The notes under the pieces: generated by a model
Seen by the model: the letters and a program-made list of their open reading frames with translations, nothing else
Told to the model about the DNA's origin: nothing
Databases searched by the model: none
Assembly: GCF_013349955.1 (NCBI RefSeq)
Contig: NZ_JABVXC010000001.1
Coordinates: forward strand, 124,001 to 188,000
Direction of reading: 5' to 3'
Length of the DNA stretch: 64,000 bases
Origin: Onishia taeanensis
GTDB taxonomy: Bacteria > Pseudomonadota > Gammaproteobacteria > Pseudomonadales > Halomonadaceae
Made by a program: the position numbers and the translations under genes
In this document: positions 11,313 through 20,307 of the stretch, in pieces
Position numbering within the stretch: the first letter of the stretch is position 1
How the letters are laid out: each line of letters starts with the position of its first letter

Positions 11313-12995
11313 ATGTCCACGCATCTATTCCATCTACTCCGTCGCCAGCCCCTTTCAGGCAACGGCCAATCGACTGATGAGACCTGCCCTGCGCCGGCAG
11401 AAAAAGCAGCTCCGTCTTCGCCATTGAACCTAGGCCGCCGTCAGCTGCTCTCGCGAAGCCTGCAAGGCGCAGGGGCCGGACTGCTTGCGGCTAGCGGCCT
11501 GCTGGGCGCACCAGCGATTGTCATGGCCGAAGGCCGTCGCCCAAGCATGCCTTCCGGCGTGATGAGCGGCGATGTCACGGCCGACCGCGCCATGCTTTGG
11601 AGTCAGACGGACCGCCCATCGCGCATGATGATCGAACTGGCCGATAACCCTGAGATGCGCGGCGCTTTCGCCGTGCGAGGCCCGACCGCCCTGCCCACCG
11701 ATGACCTGACGGCGCGCCTCGACTTGGCCGGCATCGGCCGCCATGCCAACGCAGAGGGCGAAGTCTTCTACCGCGTCCGCTTTGCCGATCTAAGCGACCA
11801 CCGCGCCATCAGCGAGCCGCTGGATGGGCGCCTGGTACTGCCACCCAATGCGCAGAAGCCTCGAGCGCTGCGTTTCGTCTGGTCCGGCGATACCGTGGGG
11901 CAAGGCTGGGGGATCAACCCGGATTTCGGCGGCCTGCGCCTGTACGAGACCATGCGACGGGTGCGACCGGATTTCTTTCTCCACTCCGGCGACACCATTT
12001 ATGCCGATGGCCCCCTGCAGGAGACTGTGACCGAACATGACGGCAGCATCTGGCACAACATCGTCACCCCGGCCAAGTCCAAGGTCGCCGAGACCCTCGA
12101 CGAATACCGCGGTCAGTACGCCTACAACCTGATGGACGACCACCTGCGCCGTTTAAATGCCGAGGTGCCGATGTTCGCCCAGTGGGATGACCACGAGACG
12201 CTGAACAACTGGTACCCGGGAGAGATTCTCGACGACGCGCGCTATGCCGAGAAAAACGTCGATGTGCTGTCGGCCAATGCCCGCCAGGCCTTCCTCGAGT
12301 ACATGCCGCTGCGCACCTCACTGGCGGCACCAGAGCGCGTTTATCGCAAGTTCAGCTTCGGGCCGAGCCTGGAGATGTTCATGCTCGACATGCGCAGCTT
12401 CCGGGGCCCCAACTCCGCCAACCGCCAGTCACAGCAAGGGCCAGAGACCGACTTTCTCGGCCGGGATCAGTTGACCTGGCTAAAGCAGTCCCTCAAGGCC
12501 AGCAATGCCACCTGGAAAGTGATCGCCTCGGATATGCCATTGGGCATCATGGTGCGCGACGGGGATAACTTCGAGAACTCGTCGAACGGCGACGGCCCGG
12601 TGCTGGGCCGGGAGCAGGATATCGCCGAACTGCTCAAGTTCGTACGTGACGAAGGCATCGAGAACCTGGTGTGGCTAACCGCCGATGTGCACTACACCGC
12701 AGCGCATCACTACTCGCCGGAGCGCGCCGTGTTCAAGGAATTCACGCCGTTCTGGGAGTTCGTCAGCGGCCCGATTCATGCCGGCACCTATGGACCGGGC
12801 GAGCTGGACAACACCTTCGGCCCGAAACTCGAGTTCGTGAAAGCGCCGCCGGAAGGTCGCGCCAACATGTCCCCCAGGGAAGGCTTCCAGTTCTTCGGTC
12901 AAGTGGATCTCGACCCACAGAGCGAAGCGCTTACCGTCACGCTCAAGGATATTCAGGGCGACGCGCTCTATTCCAAGGTGCTGATGCCGGCTTGA
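11313..12995 (+). CDS. phoD: alkaline phosphatase D family phosphodiesterase/phosphatase, Tat-exported
   Basis: A secreted calcium/iron-dependent phosphatase of the PhoD family, about 560 residues. A twin-arginine signal is visible: GRRQLLSRS near residue 42, followed by a hydrophobic stretch ending in AIVMA. The start is ATG 11313 with AGGAG 7 bases before. Metal-site motifs of the metallophosphatase domain are WSGDTVGQGWG, LHSGDTIYADG, WDDHETLNNW and TADVHYTAAH. The function is phosphate release from organic phosphodiesters or monoesters in the periplasm. A strong hairpin follows the stop. No Pho box was recognised upstream. Confidence 0.9.
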   Translation: MSTHLFHLLRRQPLSGNGQSTDETCPAPAEKAAPSSPLNLGRRQLLSRSLQGAGAGLLAASGLLGAPAIVMAEGRRPSMPSGVMSGDVTADRAMLWSQTDRPSRMMIELADNPEMRGAFAVRGPTALPTDDLTARLDLAGIGRHANAEGEVFYRVRFADLSDHRAISEPLDGRLVLPPNAQKPRALRFVWSGDTVGQGWGINPDFGGLRLYETMRRVRPDFFLHSGDTIYADGPLQETVTEHDGSIWHNIVTPAKSKVAETLDEYRGQYAYNLMDDHLRRLNAEVPMFAQWDDHETLNNWYPGEILDDARYAEKNVDVLSANARQAFLEYMPLRTSLAAPERVYRKFSFGPSLEMFMLDMRSFRGPNSANRQSQQGPETDFLGRDQLTWLKQSLKASNATWKVIASDMPLGIMVRDGDNFENSSNGDGPVLGREQDIAELLKFVRDEGIENLVWLTADVHYTAAHHYSPERAVFKEFTPFWEFVSGPIHAGTYGPGELDNTFGPKLEFVKAPPEGRANMSPREGFQFFGQVDLDPQSEALTVTLKDIQGDALYSKVLMPA

Positions 12996-13010
12996 TCGCT
13001 GGCCGGCAGC

Positions 13011-13094
13011 GTCCCTGAAACACCACAGCCAGCAAGCAAACAGCAAGAGGCCGCGCCCAGTCGCGGCCTCTTGCTGTACAGATGTGCCGCCCGT
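13011..13094. repeat. left copy of imperfect terminator-containing direct repeat
   Basis: This segment aligns with 15228-15316: both contain CCTGAAAC, then a GCCAG block, the AAGAGGCCGCG hairpin, CTCTTGC, ACAGAT and TCAGGCG, in the same order and nearly the same spacing. The two copies flank the mqo gene and its upstream DNA. Confidence 0.6.
13041..13076 (+). terminator. terminator hairpin after phoD
   Basis: A perfect 15-bp stem (CAGCAAGAGGCCGCG with its complement) and a 6-base loop, 45 bases after the phoD stop. No T-run follows, but the stem is long and GC-rich. Confidence 0.75.
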
Positions 13095-13731
13095 TGCGTC
13101 AGGCGATGCCCCCTACCCCCTCTATCTCGCGCTCTAAAGTGCTACAGTGTTGCTATGCAGCAAGGCCAGCAAGACAACCAGACCATGGAAGACTTGGACG
13201 TTGCCCCCAGACCCTTGAGGTTCGGGAAAGGAGGCTCGCGACAGGATGCTCGAGACAGAATGGGGGCTGGAATGGTAGCGCCACATAAGAGCGGGAGTGA
13301 CTCTGGCCCTAAAAGCCGGTCGCTAAATTCTTGTTCCTGAAGAATCAGCGTTTTGCGTCGAGTTTCGTTCATAATAGTCATTCTCCCACACCGAGTTCAG
13401 CGCACAAGCGAGCTCAGGCAGCACCGGACATAACGGCGTGGCACAGCGCAGAGTGCTTGTGATATCCCACGAGAAACGCACTAGAGCCGACTCATGTGTG
13501 CTTGCATGGTGAGCCAGATACCAATCTTCCTCGAAAAAACGACATTGACCGCCGGTCTTGCCGCTGCGCCAGAATGAGCTTGGAAACGCCGTCATTCCTT
13601 TATAATCAAGGATCTTAAAAGATTCTCATCGGCACACCGCGAATTTCCGGCGCAAGCGCAAAGCATGGTATTTTCTGGTTTATCCACTCTTTTAACTGAC
13701 ATCAAGTCATCCAAACGGACGGGAGAGCGTC
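13095..13731. other. gene-free stretch upstream of mqo
   Basis: About 640 bases without a convincing gene. Short open frames exist on both strands (for example 13323-13595 minus and 13071-13340 plus), but none resembles a known protein or has a clear ribosome site. The right end carries a TATAAT box and the mqo leader. Composition becomes less GC-rich towards mqo. Confidence 0.5.
13580..13606 (+). promoter_or_regulatory. candidate mqo promoter
   Basis: A perfect TATAAT at 13601-13606 is preceded by TTGGAA at 13580-13585, a short 15-base spacer. It lies 125 bases before the mqo ATG in an AT-richer leader. Confidence 0.45.
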
Positions 13732-15192
13732 ATGAAGGTGTTTATCATTGGGGCGGGCATTATGGGCACCACCCTTGCAACGCTGGCCAAAAAGATCGCT
13801 CCCGAGCTTGAAATCACCATTCTTGAAAGGCTGGAACGCGCTGGAGCCGGTAACTCCTCTGCGTTCTGGAACGCAGGCACCGGCCATGAGGCGAACTGTG
13901 AGCTCAACTACACACCGGTGGACGGAGAGGTTATTGCCGTTGAGAAAGCGCTAAAAATCCATGCGCAATTCAACGTCGCCAAGCAGTTCTGGGCGCACCT
14001 GCTGAAGAATGGCGTCATCGAAGACCCAAAAACCTTCATTAACCAGACCAAGCATTGCACCATCGTGCCTGAGCCGGCCATCGAAGAACTGAAGCTTCGA
14101 TTCCGCGAGATGTCCAGCCATCATTTCTTCGAAAAAATGCAGTTTTCAGAAGATTTTGACGAAATCAAAAGCTGGATTCCCTACACCATGGAGGGGCGTT
14201 CCCGCGACGAAAAGATGGCCGCGACCGTCATCGAAACGGGAACCGACGTCAACTTTGGCGCCTTGACGGAACAGCTGGCCGCTCACGCAGAGAATGACCT
14301 GGGCGTAAACATCGAATACGGCACTCATGTAAAACGCGTGCACAAAAGCCCATCGGGGCAATGGGTAATTGAAACCCAAAATAAAGAGGGTGCTACTCAG
14401 CACCGAGCAGATGTGCTGTTTGTTGGTGCCGGTGGTGGTGCCTTCCCATTGCTAAAGAAAAGTCACCTGCCATTCCGGAGTCGATACGCCGGCTTTCCCG
14501 TTGGCGGCCGCTTTCTAAAAGCATCGATAAGCCCGGAAGAGGCAGAGAACTATCACGCCAAGACCTATGGCAAAGCCAAAGTGGGCGCTCCCCCCATGTC
14601 TGTGCCGCACCTGGATTTGCGGGTGGTCAATGGTCAGCACTACCTGTTATTCGGGCCATTTGCCTCATTCAATCCTGTGCTCGAAAGAGGACGGGGCGTG
14701 TTCGACTACATGAAGGCTATCCGTCTGCATGATATTCCCAACCTGCTAAACGTCGCGTTTGAACACTTCCCTCTGGTCAAATATCTGGTATCGGAGACCT
14801 TTACGGGCGAAAAAAGCATGTTGGCACAGCTGGAAGATTTTGCCCCAGGTCTAAGCAAAAAATTCGACTGGGAGCCCATCCATGCTGGCCAGCGTGTTCA
14901 GATCATCAAGGATGGGGATCTTCAGATGGGTACCGAAATTGTCGTGTCTGAGGATAAGACCTACGGCACCTTGTTGGGGGCGTCACCGGGCGCGTCGGTC
15001 TCCCCGGAAGTCATGTTGAGGTGTCTGGAGCAACTCCTCCCGGCGATTTTCACCAAAGGCGATGGCGATAAACGGAAGAAGGAGATCTTCCCGGAAGACA
15101 ATCTGGACACGCTGATCAACGATGCAGATCGCTATCGTGAAGTGCGAGATTCGGTGAATGAAGCACTGGGCATCGTAACGTCAGTCGACTAG
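13732..15192 (+). CDS. mqo: malate:quinone oxidoreductase (FAD)
   Basis: Membrane-associated FAD enzyme oxidising malate to oxaloacetate with electrons passed to quinone. The protein is 486 residues, within the usual Mqo range. The N-terminal FAD-binding motif is IIGAGIMGTTLATL, followed by AGAGNSSAFWNAGTGHEANCELNYTP, a hallmark block of Mqo. LGASPGASVSPEVML near the C-terminus is also typical. GGGAGAG lies ahead of the ATG. Codon use is visibly AT-richer than neighbours, with many AAA, GAA and ATT codons. The gene is flanked by two related terminator repeats, so it looks like a separately acquired cassette. Function is confident; origin is inferred. Confidence 0.9.
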   Translation: MKVFIIGAGIMGTTLATLAKKIAPELEITILERLERAGAGNSSAFWNAGTGHEANCELNYTPVDGEVIAVEKALKIHAQFNVAKQFWAHLLKNGVIEDPKTFINQTKHCTIVPEPAIEELKLRFREMSSHHFFEKMQFSEDFDEIKSWIPYTMEGRSRDEKMAATVIETGTDVNFGALTEQLAAHAENDLGVNIEYGTHVKRVHKSPSGQWVIETQNKEGATQHRADVLFVGAGGGAFPLLKKSHLPFRSRYAGFPVGGRFLKASISPEEAENYHAKTYGKAKVGAPPMSVPHLDLRVVNGQHYLLFGPFASFNPVLERGRGVFDYMKAIRLHDIPNLLNVAFEHFPLVKYLVSETFTGEKSMLAQLEDFAPGLSKKFDWEPIHAGQRVQIIKDGDLQMGTEIVVSEDKTYGTLLGASPGASVSPEVMLRCLEQLLPAIFTKGDGDKRKKEIFPEDNLDTLINDADRYREVRDSVNEALGIVTSVD

Positions 15193-15227
15193 CGCAAGAT
15201 TGCATATACCTTCTGCCCAATCAGGGG

Positions 15228-15316
15228 AGACCCTGAAACGCTTCGGCCAGACAGTAAGAGGCCGCGCCTGAGCGCGGCCTCTTGCGTAACAGATACCCCG
15301 GCTTTTATATCAGGCG
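15228..15316. repeat. right copy of imperfect terminator-containing direct repeat
   Basis: Partner of 13011-13094. It holds CCTGAAAC at 15231, the AAGAGGCCGCGC hairpin, CTCTTGC, AACAGAT and ATCAGGCG, ending just before the stop codon of the PHP-domain gene. Confidence 0.6.
15256..15283. terminator. terminator hairpin between mqo and convergent PHP gene
   Basis: A perfect 12-bp stem, AAGAGGCCGCGC with its complement, and a 4-base loop. It shares its arm sequence with the hairpin after phoD and lies between convergent gene ends, so it could serve both strands. Confidence 0.7.
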
Positions 15317-15323
15317 CTGGCGA

Positions 15324-17606
15324 TCATTCGCCGGCAGCCGACAGATAAGCCGTGCTGCCCTGACGCTTGACCCATACCGGATTGCTCCAGGCTTGGTCGC
15401 CATCGGCGTCCTCGACTTCCAGGGCAATCCAGCCGTCGATCTCGGCATCCAGCGGGAACGCCAGACTCGCCTCCTTGCCGTCGAGCTCACGGGTGGCGAT
15501 AACCTCACCACCGCGGCCAATCAGGCGTGCCTCGGCCAGACCGTCCACCGCCTCGACATCGACATGCCAGGTGGCCGACTCATCACCTGCCAGGCGCAGG
15601 GTATCGCCGAACAACGCGTTCTGCGGATACAGCAACGGGCCCTGGGTCGCATAGCCGTGACCATCTTTGAGGGCACGAGCAAAAGCACGCGGCGACAGCT
15701 CGCCGGGCACCCGCGCCATCATGCGGATGCGGCCGGTCAGGTCGTTCCAGGCGTCGTGGGTGTCAGTACCGGCGGTAAAGTAGATCGCTGTGCCTTCATC
15801 CCACAGCGCATGAGCGGTCTCGAGGGTCTTGGCGTTATCGACCTCGGCGTTGAGCTCGAGCAGGTCGAAGTTCGGCGTAAAGCCGCCCGGCACCTTGTCG
15901 TTGGACAGATTGTTCAGATAGCCATAGTCGTTGTACGGATGGTTCATCGGAATCACTTCGGCGCCCAAACGGCGGGCATCCTGGATGATGTCCTGCACTT
16001 CGTCGGTGCCCGGATCGACCATCAACTCACCGCCCAGGGCAATGGGGAAGGGATTCATGTGACCCCAGGACGGCGAGATTTCGATCGACGGAATGAAGGG
16101 CACGCCGCGGCGATCGGAGAGCTCCTGGAAGCGCTGATGATTGGCCGTGGAGTCATGGTCGCTGACGAAGGTAAGATCCAAGTCGGTAGCGAGCTGGGCG
16201 CTGACTACCGTCTCGGGGGGCGTGGTGCCCTCCAACACGTTGGCGTGGTGGTGCAGGTCGGCGCCGTACCAGCCACGGTCGTTGGGCTCGGCCAAGCGAT
16301 CGATCTCGATGGTACGCGACACCTGCTCACCGGAATCAAGGCTCACGTCGAGGGTTTCGCCCTCAGCGGTAAAGCCCGCGCCGGCGTTCACGGCCAGGCG
16401 GTAGTCGCCCGGCGCCAGCGAAAGCTCGGCACTGCCGGCCGGGTCCAGCGAGGTGAAGAAGGTCTGCTTGCCGAGGAACTCCACCGGCGGCTGCTGGCCT
16501 TCGAGGATGGTCAGGCGTGCATCCCGTGCCACACCGCTACCGGCCTCGACGATATCCATCGACAGAGTACCCGGACCCTTGAGGCCCTCGAAGGTCAGCG
16601 TCTGCTCACCGTCGACAGTCACGCTGATATCGCGGGGCGCGCTGTTGGCATGGCCAAGTCCGGTGGCATAGATCTGGTAATCGCCCGCCGGCAAGTCCAT
16701 CGCGAACTTGCCATCTTCAGCAAGGGTCCAGGCATAGGGGTGGCCCTGCTTCTCGACCATCACCAGGCCATCCTGCGGTGCCTCACCGTCATCGTTGCTC
16801 AGGGTGCCGCTGATCCGGCCAGCCTCCTGATCCTTGCGTTCGATCTCGTTGGCCACCACCGGCGCCAGGTCGCCGGTGGGCACTACCTGCAGCGCACCTT
16901 TGAAGGTGCGGCTTTCTCCCGGTGCCAAGTCATGCTCGAGGTACATGTCCTGGCCTTCGTAGTTGACGCGGTCGAAGTACGGCGCATGCAGCGCGATCAC
17001 CCAATCCCGGTCATAGGCGACCATGCGATCGGTCAGCGCCTGGTCGGCGACGGTTTCCTTGGCATCGCCAAGGCCCGGCACGCCAAACAGGAAGCCGGTG
17101 TCCGGCCACAGGGTGAAGCCGGAACGGATTGCCGTCAGGGCCTCTTCGCCGGCGTTCTCGAGCTCGGTCTCAAGCTCGATGCGGTCGCTGCCGGCCTCGA
17201 GAGTGTAGGTGGTGATCACCCAGGCATCGCCCCAGTTACGGCGTACCTGCACCACGGCACGCTCGGGGCTGTCTTCGAGGATCATGACTTCCTTTTCGCT
17301 GTTCGGCCAGGCCGACCAGTTGTTGGGAATGAAGTCAGCAAAGGCGACGCGATCCAGGTCCAGCTCACCGTCCTTGACCGCCGCTAGATCCACGAGGGTG
17401 CCGCGAGGCACGCCCCAGGGCGGGCGGGACTCTACCGCCAGGGCAAAGGCCAGATGCTCATTGGCGATGGTCAGGTCTTCGTCGGCGGTGGCCTCCCCGT
17501 CAGGAATCGAGGTAGCGCCCCGGGTCAGGCTGACATCGGCCTGAGCGGGACCGGCAAGTCCTAGCGCCAGTCCTGCCGCCAGCCAAGCGCGTCGCGAATG
17601 CATCAT
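15324..17606 (-). CDS. secreted CehA/McbA-family PHP-domain metallohydrolase
   Basis: A 760-residue exported protein. An N-terminal signal peptide (MMHSRRAWLAAGLALGLAG, cleavage near AQA) leads into beta-rich and carboxypeptidase-regulatory-like regions, then a PHP metal-dependent phosphoesterase domain in the C-terminal half. Metal motifs are ADLHHHANV, SDHDSTANH, MNHPYND and TAGTDTHD. CehA/McbA relatives hydrolyse carbamates or phosphoesters; the substrate here is unknown. AAGGA lies 11 bases before the ATG at 17606; an ATG three codons earlier sits too close to it. The neighbouring PhoD suggests phosphate scavenging, but that is inference. It is convergent with mqo. Confidence 0.78.
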   Translation of the reverse strand: MMHSRRAWLAAGLALGLAGPAQADVSLTRGATSIPDGEATADEDLTIANEHLAFALAVESRPPWGVPRGTLVDLAAVKDGELDLDRVAFADFIPNNWSAWPNSEKEVMILEDSPERAVVQVRRNWGDAWVITTYTLEAGSDRIELETELENAGEEALTAIRSGFTLWPDTGFLFGVPGLGDAKETVADQALTDRMVAYDRDWVIALHAPYFDRVNYEGQDMYLEHDLAPGESRTFKGALQVVPTGDLAPVVANEIERKDQEAGRISGTLSNDDGEAPQDGLVMVEKQGHPYAWTLAEDGKFAMDLPAGDYQIYATGLGHANSAPRDISVTVDGEQTLTFEGLKGPGTLSMDIVEAGSGVARDARLTILEGQQPPVEFLGKQTFFTSLDPAGSAELSLAPGDYRLAVNAGAGFTAEGETLDVSLDSGEQVSRTIEIDRLAEPNDRGWYGADLHHHANVLEGTTPPETVVSAQLATDLDLTFVSDHDSTANHQRFQELSDRRGVPFIPSIEISPSWGHMNPFPIALGGELMVDPGTDEVQDIIQDARRLGAEVIPMNHPYNDYGYLNNLSNDKVPGGFTPNFDLLELNAEVDNAKTLETAHALWDEGTAIYFTAGTDTHDAWNDLTGRIRMMARVPGELSPRAFARALKDGHGYATQGPLLYPQNALFGDTLRLAGDESATWHVDVEAVDGLAEARLIGRGGEVIATRELDGKEASLAFPLDAEIDGWIALEVEDADGDQAWSNPVWVKRQGSTAYLSAAGE

Positions 17607-17818
17607 AATGGGCATGGTCCTTTATTATTCCACAGCGTTATCGAATTCAAGAAAAAGGATTATCAGATATTTTATTTAATCATTCAAATTACCTCATGAG
17701 CACCAGGTTCAACGCGGCATTGCCTCTATTCGGCGCCTATCAAGCATAGGTCTTTGAGCCAATAACGGAGAGGCCTGCTAGGGTGAAAAGGCTCATACCG
17801 AGGAAGGGAGCTCTATCC

Positions 17819-19045
17819 ATGCGACGACTGATTTGGCATGCCGCGTACTCGCGACCAGCGACGCTGCTACTGATGACGCTGCTTGGCGCGACGCTCCTGG
17901 CAACGACCCTATTGTCATCGCCATTGGCCCATGGGGCGACGACCATCGCCGAGCGACTGCCCGGCACTCCCCATGCGTTCCGTCTCGAGCGTCTGGCCGA
18001 AGGCCTCGAACGCCCCTGGTCGCTGGCTTTCCTGCCCGATGGCCGCTTCCTGGTCAGTGAGCGCCCGGGGCGGCTGGCACTGATCGAACCCGGCGGCGCC
18101 ATCACGCACGTCGCGGGGATACCGCGAGTGGTAGCCCGCGGCCAGGGCGGGCTTCTGGATCTGGCCCTGCACCCGGACTTTGGCAATAGCAGCGGGGGCA
18201 AAGGCGACGACGGTGAGCACGACTGGCTCTACTTCAGCTATGCCAAGGCCGGTCCCGATGGCAGTGGCACCGCCGTGGCCCGGGCGCGGCTGGCCCTGAA
18301 TGCATCGAGCGGCCCTCGGCTCGAGGGCGTAGAGACGATCTTCGAACAAAACCGCTTCTCGATGCCCAACCATCACTATAGCGGGCGGCTGGTGTGGCTA
18401 CCCGATACCACGCTGCTGTTGAGCATCGGCGATCGTGGCCACGGCGATCGGGCACAGGACGGCGCCGATCATGCCGGTAGCGTGCTGCGACTGACCGCAA
18501 CCGGCGAGGCACCTGCCGACAACCCTTTCGTCAATGATCCAGGAATGGCTACCGCGCTCTATACCCAGGGCAATCGCAATATCCAGGGCATGACGGTGAC
18601 GAGCAACGGCACCGTGTGGTCAAGCGAGCATGGGCCGCGTACCGGCGATGAGATCAACCGCATCGAGGCGGGGGTGAACTACGGCTGGCCGGAAGTGACG
18701 CTGGGGCGCGATTACGCGACCAACCTGCCAATGGGTCGCAACCATGCGCCGGGCATGCGCGACCCCGCCTATGTGTTCGAGGGGCGCTATGCCCCGTCGG
18801 GACTCGCCTGGGTGGATAGCCCGCACTTCCCGGGCTGGCAAGGGGACCTGTTGGCAGGGGGCCTTGCCAGCGAGGCGCTGACACGGCTGACGATCGACAA
18901 CGGGAAAGTGTCTCGCGCCGAGGTACTGCTCGACGGCCAGATCGGACGCATCCGCGATGTGCGCCAGGGGCCGGACGGGCTGATCTATCTGCTCAATGAC
19001 CAGCCCAACGGCGGGCTCTTTCGCCTGACACCTGAGACACGCTGA
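17819..19045 (+). CDS. PQQ-dependent aldose sugar dehydrogenase (YliI/Asd-like), secreted
   Basis: A 408-residue periplasmic beta-propeller dehydrogenase of the soluble glucose dehydrogenase (GSDH) family. The signal peptide, MRRLIWHAAYSRPATLLLMT and onward, ends near LAHGA. Family motifs are LERPWSLAFLPDGRFLVSER at the N-terminus, GQGGLLDLALHPDF, QGNRNIQGMT and SSEHGPRTGDEIN, the latter contributing to the catalytic site. The start is ATG 17819 with AGGAAGGGAG ahead; a GTG at 17783 is less likely. It would oxidise aldoses at C1 using PQQ, so it could make sugar lactones outside the cytoplasm. No pqq synthesis genes are in the window. It is convergent with the second gbcB. Confidence 0.85.
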   Translation: MRRLIWHAAYSRPATLLLMTLLGATLLATTLLSSPLAHGATTIAERLPGTPHAFRLERLAEGLERPWSLAFLPDGRFLVSERPGRLALIEPGGAITHVAGIPRVVARGQGGLLDLALHPDFGNSSGGKGDDGEHDWLYFSYAKAGPDGSGTAVARARLALNASSGPRLEGVETIFEQNRFSMPNHHYSGRLVWLPDTTLLLSIGDRGHGDRAQDGADHAGSVLRLTATGEAPADNPFVNDPGMATALYTQGNRNIQGMTVTSNGTVWSSEHGPRTGDEINRIEAGVNYGWPEVTLGRDYATNLPMGRNHAPGMRDPAYVFEGRYAPSGLAWVDSPHFPGWQGDLLAGGLASEALTRLTIDNGKVSRAEVLLDGQIGRIRDVRQGPDGLIYLLNDQPNGGLFRLTPETR

Positions 19046-19119
19046 AGGGTCGGCTTGATACACGTCGGTCGAGCATCCCAGCACCAGGCGAACAATCCGC
19101 CGGTTAGCGACAGCCTGCC

Positions 19120-20226
19120 TCAGAAGTCGACGACGACATTGCCGGTGGGCTTGCTGCAACAGGAAAGAATATAACCCTCGGCGATGTCGTCATCGGTAAT
19201 GCCACCGTTGTGGTCCATCTCGACCTGCCCTGAGCTCAGCGGTACCCGACAGGTACCGCAGATACCCATGCCGCAGGCCTTGGGAATGTGCAGGCCGAGT
19301 TTGGCGGCAGCGGCATGCACGGTTTCGCCGGGCTGCACCCGCACGCTCTTGCCGGTGGCACTGAACTCGACGCTGTACATGTCGGCGACGTCGAGCTCTT
19401 CGGCCTGCGCCTCGGCCTGCTCGGCCAGTTCCAGCACCTCTTCCTGCACGTCCAGCGGTGTGGCACCGAAGGACTCCTCGTGGTAGCGGCTCATATCGAA
19501 GCCATTGTCGCGCAGGATACGCTTGACCGCGTTCATATAGGGTGTCGGGCCGCAGCAGAAGATCTCACGCTCCATGAAGTCCGGCGCCATCAGCTCGAGC
19601 ATGGCTTGGCTCAGGTAACCGCGAAAGCCGGCCCAGGCCTCGCAGAGTTCGTCGCTGCGCTCACAGACGATATGCAACTTGAATTCGGGAATCCGCGAGA
19701 AGATGTGCGCCAGCTCGCGGTGGAAGATGATGTCCTGCGGCGAGCGGGCACTGTGCACGAAGGCCAGGTCAACCGCGGCGTTGGTATCGAACAACCAGCG
19801 GGTCATCGACATCAGCGGCGTGATGCCGACACCACCGGAGAGCATCAGCACCTTGTCGGCGGCATGATCGATGATATTGAAGTTGCCAACCGGCCCGTGC
19901 ACCGCCAGCTCGTCACCGGCCTTAAGGTTGTCGTGTAACCAGTTGGAGACCACGCCGCCCGGCAGCCGCTTGACGCTGATCGAGAAGCTATAGGGCACCG
20001 ACGGGGAACTGGAGATGGTGTAAGAACGCATCACCTGCTCGCCGTCGATCTCGAGTTCCAGGGTCACGAACTGCCCCGGCTTGAAGAAGTACAGCACCGG
20101 CTGCTCGGCCATGAAGCAGAAGGTGCGCACGTCCCAGGTCTCCTGTATGACCTTCACGCAGCGCACCTGATGGCGCCCGTTGATCCAAGTCTGCGTGGTT
20201 ACCGGATTGAGAAAGTCTGACATCAT
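19120..20226 (-). CDS. gbcB: second GbcB-like ferredoxin reductase (orphan paralogue)
   Basis: Flavin reductase that feeds electrons from NAD(P)H to a Rieske oxygenase. About 368 residues: an FAD-binding barrel (RSYTISSSPS), an NAD-binding domain (LSGGVGITPLMSM, CCGPTPYMNAVKR) and a C-terminal plant-type 2Fe-2S domain with CGMGICGTC and a final Cys in LSCCSKP. It is colinear with, and by eye far more than three-quarters identical to, the copy at 51290-52396 beside gbcA. Its upstream 200 bases are also related, so the duplication included the promoter. No Rieske oxygenase is adjacent. It may reinforce GbcA or serve another oxygenase elsewhere. All cofactor residues look intact. Confidence 0.87.
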   Translation of the reverse strand: MMSDFLNPVTTQTWINGRHQVRCVKVIQETWDVRTFCFMAEQPVLYFFKPGQFVTLELEIDGEQVMRSYTISSSPSVPYSFSISVKRLPGGVVSNWLHDNLKAGDELAVHGPVGNFNIIDHAADKVLMLSGGVGITPLMSMTRWLFDTNAAVDLAFVHSARSPQDIIFHRELAHIFSRIPEFKLHIVCERSDELCEAWAGFRGYLSQAMLELMAPDFMEREIFCCGPTPYMNAVKRILRDNGFDMSRYHEESFGATPLDVQEEVLELAEQAEAQAEELDVADMYSVEFSATGKSVRVQPGETVHAAAAKLGLHIPKACGMGICGTCRVPLSSGQVEMDHNGGITDDDIAEGYILSCCSKPTGNVVVDF

Positions 20227-20307
20227 GATGGTTTCTCGCTTGGACGTGCCGACAGGCGCCTCGATGGTGCCCCATGCCTGAGGTTATGAGGCCGTGGAGC
20301 CTTGCCT

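Noticed and set aside
13071..13595. Possible small genes upstream of mqo (plus and minus)
   Set aside because: Products look random, starts lack ribosome sites, and one overlaps a terminator hairpin. I could not tie them to any transposase or toxin family.
15282..17387. 701-residue open frame on the plus strand
   Set aside because: It is the complement of the PHP-domain hydrolase, whose frame has signal peptide and metal motifs; the plus frame gives an Arg/Gly/His-rich anonymous product typical of antisense frames in GC-rich DNA.
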